Shown here in pieces: positions 37,346 through 49,200 of a stretch of DNA of 64,000 nucleotides. Source of the DNA: Lunularia cruciata. Taxonomy: Eukaryota; Streptophyta; Marchantiopsida; Lunulariales; Lunulariaceae. The notes beneath the pieces are model-generated. The model was not told the DNA's origin. It worked only from the letters and a program-made list of their open reading frames with translations, and ran no database searches. How positions within the stretch are numbered: position 1 is the first letter of the stretch; each line of letters starts with the position of its first letter. Made by a program: the position numbers and the translations under genes. Location: contig OX419755.1 in the NCBI GenBank assembly GCA_948567375.1, forward strand, positions 29,765,001-29,829,000. Direction: 5' to 3'.

Positions 37346-37814
37346 AAACTACATATGGTACCTACATTTTTTGTTTTTTTGAAATGGAGAAGATGAAGTG
37401 TATAAAGAAGTAAGATTGCGCATGTATGGCCGAAGAAGGCAAAGAAAAGAGTCTTTGGGATGAACCTTGAGGTAATGTGACTTTGGGTCATAAGGCGAAG
37501 TACTCGGACTTGCCCTATCAACATACAACCCGAAGTAAGAAGTCTTCATAGCGGGGGGTGCTCAACCCGAGGCGAAGACAATGTAACAACTTTTCTTCGG
37601 GGCAAGAAATTCAAGAAGGGACCGTTCAAAAACCGGTGGTCATACGTGTGAAGTGCACTTGATAGTGACAAGCGCATGCAAGAGGTGTGATTTCTTGGTA
37701 GAAACTCAAATTGAAGAGAGACAAAGAAGGTGTGACTCTATAAAAATTGGGCTAACAAGGAAGCAATGTCGAGCAATTTTCTTTTGCTGTTGAGGAGTTG
37801 TCCTGTAGGAGATC

Positions 37815-40287
37815 GTGAGAAAGGAAGTAGAGTTGAAGACGCACAGAGGAGAATTTGAGAGAGTTAACCCAAGAGACAGTGAGGAAGCAAGAAAGATGGG
37901 AGGAGGAAAGAAGAACTCCAAATTTGTAGTGAGAAATCATGCAATTTGGAGGTTAGATGTGATCACAAGAATCAAAGTCTTGAGCCGACTTTGGATCACA
38001 TTCTTGGCGTGGAATTGGAACGTGAGTTTTCCAAGATTCATGACCAAGATAATCGAGAGTAAATGTCTTGATGGCCTCAAGGAAGAGGGGAAGAGAGGAA
38101 ATTTGGCTCACTGGATAGTGTTGGATTGGAGATTAGTACTCGGAAGAGAGGCAAGCACGGAGCAAGGTGCCACGTTCTTGGGGAAGGGAGAGGTAGCCAA
38201 AGAAACCCAAGAAGCGAGGGATGCCTTCTCTTTGAAGAGGACAAAGAATGGGTACAAAGTAGAGAATTACAAAGATCCGGTCAAGAGAGGGATTGTGAGT
38301 GCTCTCATGGCAATCTTGAAGCCGGAAAGAACAACTTATGTGATGAAACACCAAGCGGTGTTCTTCCATAAGATGTTTGCAAGAGAACCCATCAACTGGG
38401 CAAGGTGCTTCCATGGGAGAACGAGGTAGATGGTGTGGAATTTGTGGGATAAATTGCCTCCACACTACATCATGCCATTTGTAGCACATTTCTACCTCGG
38501 GTTGAATTTGCTTATTGTGGCAGAGCGCAACAAAATGGTGTTGCACTACCATCTTGACTTGAGAAAGGAAGTTGATGCGGAGGAGCAACAATATATTCTT
38601 CAGATCCAAAGCCGTGATGAGTACTACGCGTAGACGGGGAAGAGTGCGCAAGTAGAAGTAAGTACTCCAAAGTTGAAGAAGTGGAGTCAACAAGGAGAAG
38701 GCAAAGGCATAGAGAAGACGAGACCTCAGAAGACCAAGAGAGGAAACCCGAGGAAAGGTATGGTGGTGATCACATTGTCGGAAGAAGACTTGGAGGGTGA
38801 AGCCGAGTGCAAGTCCAAAGACTTGGAACACAAGGAAGAACCCGAGCTTACCCTACAAAGTGGGGATACAAGTAGTGATAGCAATGAAGGCGGGGAGATG
38901 ACATTGGTGCCTTCAGAAGAAGAAGAAGTTCGGGTGGAGCTCAAGGAAGAAAGTAATGCAAAGTTGGAGGACAAAGTGCCCGAGCCAGAGGAGATGAAGA
39001 TTACTATTCAGAGAGGAGTTTGGTCAAGGCGCAAGGTGAAGTGTGAAGTGGGTCCAAGCAAGGCAAGGGAAGAAGAGAATGCTAGTTTGGGAAGTGAAGC
39101 GTCTATTCCGATACGATGATTGCAGAGAAGAAGGCAAGTATCAGGAGAAGAAGAGGTAAAGAAGGAGATCACTCCGTAGGTTGAAGTAGTCTTGAGTGAT
39201 AGAGTGGAGTACCTGCAAGAAGTTGTGCACACAAAGAGGGAGATGCAGTTGAAGTGTCCGGAGGTGAAGACTGTGTTGTTGTTATTAGCAAGATTGGAAG
39301 AAGAGTATAATCCGAGGTGAGGAGGAAAGGGAAGTACTGCAAGTGGATGCAGTAGTGCAGAGTCAAGTGATTGAGAACTTGAAGAGAGAAGCAAGGTATC
39401 GAGAGGAACTTGTGAAGCACAATGACATAGTGAGGGAAAGACAAGTAGCTGAGTACAAAATCTTGAAGCAACAATTTGTTGATTCAAGACTAGAAATTAT
39501 CCATGCTATGGTGAGGGTAGCAGAGAAGGAACAAGAGCTCAATAGAGTAATGGAGAGTGTAGAAGAAAAGAAGCAATTGTGGCAACGGGAGGTGATAGTG
39601 AGATATAGGGAAGAAGAGAGATTACGAGAGTTACTTTGTAATCAGGAAGAGAAGGTTGTACAGAAGGAGAAGGAGAAGGAAACAATGAAAGCCAAGTTCA
39701 AAGCAGAATTGGCAATGTACAAGGAAGATTGGCTTGCAGATCTGGAGCGCGAAAGGAAGATGAGATTGGAGCCATTGAAGGAGATCGTAATCAAGATGAA
39801 TGCGATGCTGAGTAGAAAGGCTAGTGTGCGTATCAAAGAGACGAGGCTGCACAAGTTGAAGTTGTTGGTGCAAGAGACAAGGAGGAGACATGCAAAGGAT
39901 ACAGATTTGAACGCATTGTTGATTAGTCTCAAAACTCGTGTAGATAAGAAGATATTAGAAGTGGAAGATAATATCACGATTAGATTAGATTTGGTAACAT
40001 TGGAGATAGATAAACTTTGGAAATATGTTAGAGCAAAACCTAAAGTAGATGAAGTAGGAATTCAGATGTCTTTGGAGTTATCATTGGAGGCATTAGAGAA
40101 GAGTGGGTCAGGAGATAAGGAGTTAGATAGATTACCCACTACTAAAATGTCAGATCAGGAAAGAGAACTATTAGATTTGGTAAAAGATGTAGAAATTATG
40201 AAACCCAAGGACAGAGCAATAGGAAGTAAAGTTACTTCGGGATCAGGTTTGAGAGCCAAAGAAGAAGTAGACATTGGATCAGATTAG
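37815..40287 (+). pseudogene. U3 ORF of copy 6, the least damaged full-length version
   Basis: Order: GGGKKNSKFVVRNHAIWRLD, RLWITFLAWNWNVSFPRFM, KRGNLAHWIVLDWRLVLGRE, KNGYKVENYKDPVKRGIVSA, PERTTYVMKHQAVFFHKMF, INWARCFHGRTR, PPHYIMPFVAHFYLGLNLL (to about 38550). An acidic linker follows (38640-39120), then an uninterrupted coiled coil and tail (39343-40287) with EKEQELNRVMESVEEKKQLW and ending in KEEVDIGSD. About 820 codons. Damage seen: TAG at 38427, TAG near 38631, TGA near 39117, TAG near 39177 and a frameshift near 39316. All four stops fit C-to-T changes of CAG or CGA when compared with other copies. Function unknown; no enzyme motif. Confidence 0.75.
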
Positions 40288-40461
40288 TAACCAATTTGAG
40301 ATTTGAATAAACAAATATGAAGAGGTGCATTGTCATTTTGGATCTGCAGGTTTGTAGAGTCATAAGGAAGAGGTACATTAGGAAGATAACTATCGATTGC
40401 TTCACTACTTAAGAGTGGCATTTGCAGTCTTATGTTGTTCAGTGCTCATTATTTCTGAGAA

Positions 40462-40470
40462 TATATAAAG
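40462..40470 (+). promoter_or_regulatory. TATA-like element in the 3' region of copy 6
   Basis: TATATAAAG lies about 615 bp before the element end. Other copies have TAGATAAAG at the same place. If the unit is an LTR, this marks the end of U3 and would drive transcription outward into an internal region. Confidence 0.45.
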
Positions 40471-41089
40471 CAAAGTGCTATGAAGCAGTGCTCATCGCTT
40501 GAGCTTGATTCCGAGTATCAGCTTTGCAATTGTGTTTGTGAGTGTTTGGAGAAATTTGAAGTGCAAGTCAATGTGTTTGTTGGATGTTGGATTCCGTAGC
40601 CTTGATCTTCATTTTGTGTGTTTGATCTTGAGTGAAGTCCAATCAAAACATTGCCTTGACAGATCTAAGAGGAATTGTAGTGTTGGCAGTATTCTGCATT
40701 TGTGAGTGCAATGCAAAGTTGATGTGAAGCAATTTTGATTGAGGAAGTTATGCCTTCAATGGAGGGGTGGAACACAATTCTGAGGTGAAGTTGTTTTGTA
40801 GTGAAATGTCATTTTTGGGAGAGCCTGAATCATCACAATCAAGATTGTTTGGGAAGAGTTGAAGAAGTTGTGATTAAGGAGTGTGAATTTGTGACAAGAC
40901 TGAGAATCAGTGCTTGTTACTCTCTTCTGGGTGTGGTTTCTACCTGAGAGATTAAAGACGCAATCAAGAAGAACTACATTATTACTGTTTGACTTCATAT
41001 TTAGACATTTCTGACTCGTATCTTTGTGGGAACGAACTTTACTTACCTAATTACCGCAAAAGTGATATTTGCTAGGTTGTCACACTACA

Positions 41090-42309
41090 ACCGCAAGTTG
41101 CAACCACAAGTACCCCACTAAGTGCCAACACCACCAAGTGCCAACACCAACTAAGCACCACAAAGTGCCAATATCCACGGAACACCACCTACTAATGTAA
41201 CTCTAACTAAGATAACTACACTAGGAGAAAGTGCAACCAGTAACCTGCCATCACAACATGCACTCTCACAGTATGCAGGTCATCACTTCTTGCTTCACTG
41301 GGGAGAAACAAAGATAGTCTGACTGGTCATCACTTTAGCCTCACTACCAAGAGCACACCAAAGCACCAACACTCAAAAGTTAGAGCACCTCACACAAACG
41401 TGATGCACAAACAAGAAGTAGAGAATGAAGGGGGTCCAATCAAAAGAAATCTTAACAAAAACCCTCCATCTCATAAAACAACACAAGATTGACTCTGTCA
41501 CCATTTGGCATTTGACATAAGAGACATTTGTATCTAAGTCCTAAGCTACCAAGATCACCAAGAATGAGATCAAACTGCCTCTCCTAGCCAAAGATACAAG
41601 TGTTTAAATAATGATGGCACAGTCACTAGGACAACAAGTGAGGGTGGACTTGTTGGCTAGGGCACTAGTCTAGGAACAAGAGATCTAGGGGTCAAACATT
41701 GTTGTGCACAATCTAGCAGTATGGGTAAAATTTTCCAACCAATTACCAAGATCTATTCTAAACTAGCTAGCCTCACGCCATCATCTTGATGGCCCTTCTA
41801 GGCATTCGTAGTCTCTCATAGCCCACAACCCTATGCCTCAAAGCCTCTAAATGCCAAAATTCAAACTACTCCTCCAAATTTGGCCAAAATTTGATGTAAA
41901 CTCCAGCAAAATATGACATAAACCCTAAATTTGGCTGACCACAAAATCCTCTGCTAACTCTTCACTCAAGCCAAATTGAAAACACAAGTTTCTCCAAATC
42001 ACAAATTTACAAGAATAGCTTTCCAACTCCACCTTCAATTTTACTTTTTGAGCCCAACTTGCAACAAATTGGTCCTGCTTTCACCTCTTGAGCTCAAAAT
42101 CACAACCACTACTCAAAAATTGCTTCTTCTATACTAAAAAATTGGCCAATGCTTTTGCACACTGTCTGCCTTATTGCTAAATCTGCATCAAGCAACAAGT
42201 TTTTGCACATTAGGGAAAAATTGAACTTCAATTGAGGTGCCAACGATCCACCAAGCTTGGAAATACCACCAACACTCAAAGTTCCTACACCCTATTTCCC
42301 CCTGATTTC
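41090..42309 (-). mobile_element. Continuation of the PHD-type gypsy element beyond copy 6
   Basis: Resumes after the CTACA duplication with CTACAACCGCAAGTTGCAACC. Parts (about 41235-41310) match 49370-49430, next to another family copy. No coding frame is supportable; probably 5' leader and LTR of the interrupted element. The segment 42240-42290 also resembles 16980-17030. Confidence 0.5.
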
Positions 42310-42760
42310 CCTTCTTTGATGTAATTAGATAGTTTACAACCCTTGAATCCACTACAACTCAGATCAATACTTGATCTATCACTCTATAAACTACCAACAA
42401 TTGGGCACTAATAACAATTAAGCCACATCCACTCTAGCTAAGAGAATCTAGGTGACGCTCTATCTACCATAGTCAGGAGCTCAAAGGCTCAACATCAAAG
42501 AAGTGAGCTCTCTAGACCTGCATTTTGAAAGTATACCCTTATACTTGAGGTAGGTTTGAAGCTCTAATAGTCCTGTTGATAGCACACTTGACAGTGCAAA
42601 TGGTGCAAAGTGACGGTGGAAGTTAGTACCTTGAACATGAAATCTGACCGTCGGAAACTAGTCTTTGAGAAATTGCTAAAATAACTCTAACTACTATCAT
42701 TGCAACTCTAGTGTCCGAGCAATCTAGATGCGACACTAGAAATGGCATGACAAACATGGT
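42310..42760. repeat. Dispersed repeat R3, copy 3
   Basis: Collinear with the core at 29360-29820 (CCAACAATTGGGCACTAAT, AAGAAGTGAGCTCT, CTTTGAGAAATTG), but without the flanking 75-bp direct repeats. Confidence 0.75.
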
Positions 42761-43525
42761 CGGAGAGATATTATGCTCTTGCCAAATAGATCTACTTTAC
42801 TTGAATTTCTTATTATCTAAATCATGGAAATTGCTATGGTGGATCCGTTACAACTCTATACACTTATGAATGTTTGCACACTTTGCATGGTTTAAACTAA
42901 ATTGTGCTATGCAAAAATGCATGTCTTTGGGTCAAATTTTTAATATCCATGTGAACCCATCTTTTGTTGATAGAGTATCACAAGCTAATATTCCTAGTGG
43001 CTAGTGTGCACGAGAAAATTTAATTTTAGTCCCCATTTCAAATTCATGGTGAACAGTGACTCAACATATTTGTAGAATTGAACTTGTATAAGGTAAACTC
43101 TTATACAATAATAATATTTTGCAGTCTTGACCTTAGGACCAAAGGCTAAAATAAATTTTTGAGCCTCTCTTAAATTTTATATTATGATATTATTTCTTGG
43201 TCTTGGTAGTCTATTGGTTATACTTATAAAGCAAAACATCATGAATCAAAATCTTTGTATGAGTTCTCACGGTGATGTTCACAAATTGACAAGAAGATTT
43301 TGTAATTTGAGCTTGATAATAGATTTATCAACTTCACTACCTTGGAAATAACACAAGGTAGACAAGGAACACAATCTTTTGATCTAGAGTCATGTTGTAA
43401 ATTAAATTGTAACATAAAAAAATGGAGTTACAAATGATTTTATGAGAAAAATATATTGATTCAAGATATAAAGCATATGCTACGTAGCATAGTGTATAAA
43501 GGACTATCAAAAATATAAATATTAT
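42761..43525. other. Unassigned AT-rich interval
   Basis: No supportable frame or repeat; many stop codons in all frames. Confidence 0.4.
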
Positions 43526-46500
43526 TGTGACAACCCGGCAAATATCACTTTTGCAGTAATCGTGTAAGTAAAGTTTGTTCTTGTAGAGATACTAGTAAAA
43601 AATGTCCAAATACAAAGTCAAAAGTCACCATGCAATTCTTCTTGGTTGTGTCTTTAGTCTCTTAGGTAGAAACCATACCCAGAAGAGAGTAACAAGTACT
43701 GATTTGTAGTCTTGTCACAAATTAACACTCCTTAATCACAACACCATCAAATCTTTCCAAACAATCTTGATTGTGATGATTCAAGCTTTTCCAAAATGGC
43801 ACTTCACTGCAAAACGACTTCACCTCAAAATTGTGTTCCATTCCTCTACTAAAGGCACAACTTCCTTGATCAAAATTTCTTCATATCAACATTGTGCTGC
43901 ACTCATAAATGTAGAATACTACCAACATTACAATTCCTCTCAAATCTGTCAAGGCATTGCTCCAATTGCACTTCACTCACGATCAAACACACAGAATGAA
44001 AATGAAGGCTACAGAATCTAACATCCAACAAGCACATTGACTTGCACTTTGAATTTCTCCACACTCTCACAAGCATAGACACAAAGTTGATACTTGGAAT
44101 CAAGCTTAAGTGACGAGCACTACTTCACAACACTTTGCTTTATCTAGTCTCAAAAATAATGAGCACTAAACAACATATGACTGCAAATGCCACTCTTAAA
44201 TAGTGAAGCAAACGATAATTACTAACAACTATACCATTTCCTAACAACTCTTCCTACCTGTAGATCCAAAATGACAATGCACCTCTTCATATCTGCCTCT
44301 TCAAATCTCAAAACTGTTACTACTCCGATCCGATGTCTACTTCTTCCTCAACTTCCAATCCCAAAGTAACTTCACTAGTACTCTATCCTCGGGTTTCACA
44401 ACTACTAATTCCTCTACCAATTCTAACACTTCTTCACTCTGATCTACAATTACACTAGTAAGTATTCTATCTAACTCTTTATCTCCCAACCCACTCTTCT
44501 CTAATACCTCCAATGGTAATTCTAAAGATATTTGCACTCCTATGTCATCTACTTTGGGTTTTGCTCTTACATCCTTCCAAAGTTTATCTATCTCCAATTT
44601 CACTAAGTCTAATCTAATCATGATATTGTCTTCCACTTCCAATATCTTTCTATCTACACAAGTTCTGAGATTGATAAGTAAGGCATTCAAATCTTTACCA
44701 TTTGCATTTCTCCTCCTCGTCTCCTGCACCAACAACTTCAACTCATGCAGTCTCCTCTCTTCAATTTGCACGCTGGCTTCTGTACTCAGCATCATGTTCA
44801 TCTTTATCAGTATCTCCTTCAATGGCTTCAATCTCATTCTTCTCTCCCGTTCTCGATCTACAAGCTAATCTTCTCTATACATTGCCAATTCTACTTTGAA
44901 CTTGGCTTTCACTATCTCCTTCTCCTTCTCCTTTTGCACAATCTTTTCCTCTAGATTGCAAAGTAACTCTCTTAATCTTTCCTCCGCTCTATATCTCACT
45001 ATCAACTCTCTTTGCCAGAGCTGCTTCTTCTTTTCTACACTCTCTATCACTCTATTGAGCTCTTGCCCTTCTCTGCTACTCTTGCCATAGCATGGATAAT
45101 CTCAAATCTTGAATCATCAAACTGCTATCAAGATTTCATACTCAGCTACTTGTCTCTCCCTTGTTATGACATTTTGCTCTATTATTCTCTCTCTACTCCC
45201 TACTTCTCTCTTCAAGTTCTTGATTACTTGATTCTGCACTACAGCATCTACTTGTAGCACTTCCCTTTCCTCCTCATCTTGGATTATACTCTTCTTCCAA
45301 TCAAGCTAACACCTGCAATATAGTCTTCACCTCCGGACACTTTGACTGCATCTCCTTCTTCTTGTGTTCTAACTTCACTAACAACGGGCACACAATCTCC
45401 CTCAGATAATCTACTCCTTCACTTGGAGTTGCCTTGACTTGCGGACTTATCTCCTTCTTTGCCTCTTCCTCACTCAACACTCGCCTTATTAGCCCCAATC
45501 GTCTTATAGGAATGGATTCTTTACACCTCAACCTTCCACTATCCACTTCTCTTACCTTACTTGGCCTTGCTTCATACTTTGCCTTACGTTTGGAATGGAC
45601 TCCCCTCTAAATTGTAACTCTCTTTTCCTCCTACTCTAGAACTTTGTCTTCAGGTTTCAAGGTATCTTTCTCCTCCGTCTCCATCTTGGCTTCCTCCTCT
45701 TTGGGTACCAACTGCATCTCTACTCCATCATCATTAGCGCTAGTTGTGTCCCCACTCTGAAACATGAACTGGGGTTCTTCTTCCTTCTCTGAGTCTTTGG
45801 ACTTGCACTCAGCCTCCCCTTCCAACTCTTTGTTTGACAATGCGATTACCACCCGTTCTCTCCTTGGGTACACCTTTCTAGCTTTCTGAGGTCTCATCTT
45901 CTCTACTTCTTCTTCTCCTTGTTGACTCCTCTTCTTTGACTTTGGAGTGCTCACCTTCAACTGCACACTCTGCTCCATTTGCTTGTAGTACTTGTCACTA
46001 CTCTTGATTTGCAAGATGTATTGTTGCTCCTCCGCATCAACATCTCTTCTCAAGCCGGGGTGGAAATGGGACACCATCTTGTGTCTCTTTGCCGCATTGA
46101 GCAAGTTCAGCCCCAAATAGAAGTGGGCTGCAAATGGCACAATGTAATGTAGAGGTGACTTGTCTTGTAAATTCCACACCATCTATCTCGTCCTCTGATG
46201 AAGACACTTTGCTGAGTTGATTGGCCCTCCTGCAAACATCTTATGGAAGAACACCACTTGGTGCTTCATCACATAGGTTGTTCTCTTTGGCTTCAAGATC
46301 GTCATCAAAGCACTCACAACCCCCCCCCCCCTTGATAGGATCTTTATAGCTCTCCTACTTTGTAGGCATTCTTCATGTGCTTCAAAGAGAAGGCATCTCT
46401 CACTTCTTGGGTTTCTTTGGCTACTTCTCCCTTCCCCAAGAACTTGGCGCCATGCTCTGTGCTTGCTTCTCTCCCGAGTACTAATCTCCAATCCTACTTT

Positions 46501-46921
46501 GTGCATCAAGCCAGATTTCCCCTCTTCTCTTCTTCTTCAAGGCCATCGAGGCACTTACTCTTGATGATCTTGGTCATGAAACCTGGAAAACTAACATTCC
46601 AGTTCCATGCCAAGAATGTGATCTGAAGCCTACTCAAGACTTCAATTCATGCAATCACATCTAACCTCTAAATTGCATGATTTCTCATTATGAATTTGGA
46701 GTTCTTCTTCCCACCTCCCATCTTTCTCTCTTCCACTTTAGGTTGGGGACTATTCTTCCTACTGATTCCCAAATTAACTCTCTTGAATTCCTCTCAACAC
46801 ACCAATGCGTGTTTGACTACACTTCCCTTCCCATGATCTCTTACAGGGCAACTTCTTAACGGCTATGGAAAATTGCTTGTCATTGCTTTGTCTTTAGCCT
46901 AAATTTTATAGTGGCGCGCCT
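43526..46921 (-). mobile_element. Giant-LTR family copy 7 (subtype 1), 5' leader missing
   Basis: The 3' terminus is at 43526 (plus text TGTGACAACCCGGCAAATAT). The unit runs through tail, coiled coil, linker and N-terminal domain to the motif GTGGCGCGCC (46911-46920), which in copy 4 sits within the leader. There it stops exactly where the terminus of the next copy begins. Confidence 0.75.
44334..46883 (-). pseudogene. Decayed U3 ORF of copy 7
   Basis: A candidate ATG lies at 46883. The conserved core is readable at 46509-46183 (MKHQVVFFHKMF, NSAKCLHQRTR) and then, after a TAG, from 46182 (MVWNLQDK, PLHYIVPFAAHFYLGLNLL). Linker to 45631, coiled coil at 45546-45301 and 45050-44865, tail at 44837-44337 (LEVEDNIMIRLDLVKLEIDK). 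A run of C at about 46320-46331 (G on the coding strand) interrupts the frame between SALM and the preceding conserved segment. The TAG after RTR falls on the same codon as in copies 6 and 9. Confidence 0.7.
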
Positions 46922-48008
46922 TGTGACAACTCGACAAATATCACTTTTGTGGTAATTAGGTAAGTAAAGTTTGTTCTTGTAGAGATGCGAGTCAGAAATT
47001 CCAAATACAAAGTCAAAAGTCACCATGTAGTTCTTCTTGGTTGCGTCTTTAATCTCTCAAGTAGAAACCACACCCTGAAGAGAGTAACAAGCACTAACTT
47101 GCAATCTCATCACAAAATCACACTCCTTAATCACAACTCCATCAAATCTTTCCAAACAATCTTGATTATGATGATTCAGGCTCTCCTAAAAATGGCACTT
47201 CACTACAAAATGCCTATGCCTTAGAATTATGTTCTTCTCTTCCATTGAAGGCACAACTTCCTTGATCAAAATTGCTTCACATCAACATTGCGCTGCACTC
47301 ACAAATGCAAAATACCACCAACACTACAATTCCTCTCAGATTTGTCAAGGCATTGCTCCAATTGCACTTCACTCAGGATCAAACACACAACATGAAGATC
47401 AAGGTTACGGAATCCAACATCCAACAAACACACTGATTTGCACTTGAAATTTCTCCACACACTCACAAACACAATCATAACGTTGATACTCAAAATCAAG
47501 CTCAAACGACAAGCACTACTTCACAACACTTTACTTTATCTATTCTCAAAAATAATGAGCAGTGAACAACATTTGATTGCAAATGTCACTCTTAAATAGT
47601 AAAGCAAACAATAGTTACTAACAATTATACCATTTCCTAACAACTCTTTCTACCTGCAAATCCAAAATGACAAACCAGCTCTTCATATTTGCCTCTTCAA
47701 ATCTCAAAACTATTACTACTCCGATCTGATGTCTACTTCTTCCTCTACTTCCAAACCCAAAGTAACTTCACTTACTACTTTGTCCTTGGGTTTCACAACT
47801 CCTAATTCCTACACCAATTCTAACACTTCTTCATTCTGATCTACAATTCCCATTACATGTATTCTTTCTAAGTCTCTATCTCGTGACCCACTCTTCTCTA
47901 ACATCTCCACTAGTAACTCCAAAGATATATGCACTCCTCTGTCATCTACTTTGGGTTTTGCTCTTACATCCTTCCAAAGTTTATCTATCTCCAATTTCAC
48001 TAAGTCTA
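46922..48008 (-). mobile_element. Giant-LTR family copy 8, 5' truncated
   Basis: The 3' terminus is at 46922 (TGTGACAACTCGACAAATAT). Contains the full 3' region and ORF tail (to RLDLVKLEIDK-equivalent codons at about 48000), then is cut exactly at the terminus of copy 8b (48009). Confidence 0.75.
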
Positions 48009-49200
48009 TGTGACAACCCGGCAAATATCACTTTTGCGGTTCACTTAAAGTTTGTTCCCACAGAGATACTGGTCAAAATTGTTCAAATACAAAGTCAAAT
48101 ATCACAATGTAGTTCTTCTTGAGTTCTTCTTTAATCTCTCAAGTAGAAACCACACCCAAAAGAGAGTAACAAGCATTGATTCATAGTCTCATCACGACAA
48201 TTTGTCACACTTAATCACAACTCCATCAAATCTTTCCAAACAATCTTGATTGTGATGATTCAGGCTCTCCCAAAAATGGCACTTCACTGCAAAACAACTT
48301 TGCCTTAGAATTGTGTTCCACCCCTCCATTGAAGGCACAACTTACTTGATTAAAATTGCTTCACATCAACTCTACGCTGCACTCACAAATGCAAAATACT
48401 ACCAACACTACAATTCCTCTCAGATCTGTCAAGGCATTGCTCCGATTGCACTTTACTTAAGATCAAACACAAAAAATGAAGATCAAGGGTGCAGAATCTA
48501 ACATCCAACAAACACACTAACTTGCACTTCAAATTTCTCCACATAGTCACAACGTTGATACTCAGAATTAAGCTCAAATGATGAGCACTACTTCACAACA
48601 CTTTGCTTTATCTATCCTCAAAAATTATGAGCATTGAACAACATAATATTGCAAATGCCACTCTTAAATAGTGAAGCAAACAACAATTATCTTCCTAATG
48701 TACCGCTTCATAACATCTCTTCCTACTTGTAGATCCAAAATGACAAACCACCTCTTCATATCTGCCTCTTCCTATCTCAAACTGTTTCTACTCCAATCCA
48801 ATGTCTACTTCTTCCTCGACTTCCAAACCCAAAGTAACTTCACTTACTACTCTGTCCTTGGGTTTCACAACTCCTAATTCCTCTACCAATTCTACTACTT
48901 CTTCTTCTTGATCTACAATTCCTCAGCAAGTAATCTATCTAACTACTTATCTTTCGACCCACTCTTCTCTAATATCTCCTATGGTAATTCCAAAGATATC
49001 TGCACTCTTATATCATCTACTTTGGGTTTTGCTTTTACATCCTTCCAAAGTTTATCTATCTCTAATTTTACTAAGTCTAATCTAATTGTGATAAGTTTTC
49101 CACTTCCAATATCTTCCTATCTGTACGAGTTCTAAGACTAATAAGTAAAGCATTCAAATTTTTATCCTTAGCTCAAATTTTATAGGGGCACGTTGTCATA
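48009..49200 (-). mobile_element. Giant-LTR family copy 8b, large internal deletion
   Basis: The 3' terminus is at 48009 (TGTGACAACCCGGCAAATAT). The tail of the ORF is present to about 49170. There the sequence jumps to CTCAAATTTTATAGGGGCACG, a leader segment that in copy 7 lies beyond the ORF start. So about 2.3 kb of ORF has been removed, leaving tail plus a piece of leader. The 5' terminus is not visible. Confidence 0.65.

Larger units (their letters stand above)
29903..37353 (-). mobile_element. Ty3/gypsy element with PHD-finger integrase, decayed
   Basis: On the minus strand the order is gag (37345-36000), protease (about 35200-35000), RT (about 32900-32270), RNase H (32200-31560), integrase (31330-30100) and PHD (30190-30060), the standard Ty3/gypsy order. 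It is interrupted at 37353 by the 37354-41084 copy, which is flanked by the target duplication CTACA, and its 5' part continues from 41090. Frames are broken throughout, so the element is inactive. Related target fragments flank copies at 4244 and 49200/52359. Confidence 0.85.
37354..41084 (+). mobile_element. Giant-LTR family copy 6 (subtype 1), complete, 3731 bp, perfect duplication
   Basis: Starts TATGGTACCTACATTTTTTG and ends GGTTGTCACA, flanked by exact CTACA at 37349-37353 and 41085-41089. A leader of about 460 bp is followed by the ORF (to 40287) and an approximately 800-bp 3' region containing TATATAAAGC (40462-40471) and the block TTACCGCAAAAGTGATATTT near the end. Start and end regions share no long similarity, so this is one unit and not a two-LTR element. 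The best reference copy in the window. Confidence 0.9.

Noticed and set aside
37354-41084. Interpretation as a conventional two-LTR element
   Set aside because: The first 460 bp and the last 800 bp show no long similarity; the same holds for copies 4, 5 and 9.
37354-41084. Interpretation as a DNA transposon with terminal inverted repeats
   Set aside because: Kept as an alternative only: inverted similarity is limited to about ten bases, no transposase is seen, and the PPT-adjacent terminus at 54239 fits an LTR better.
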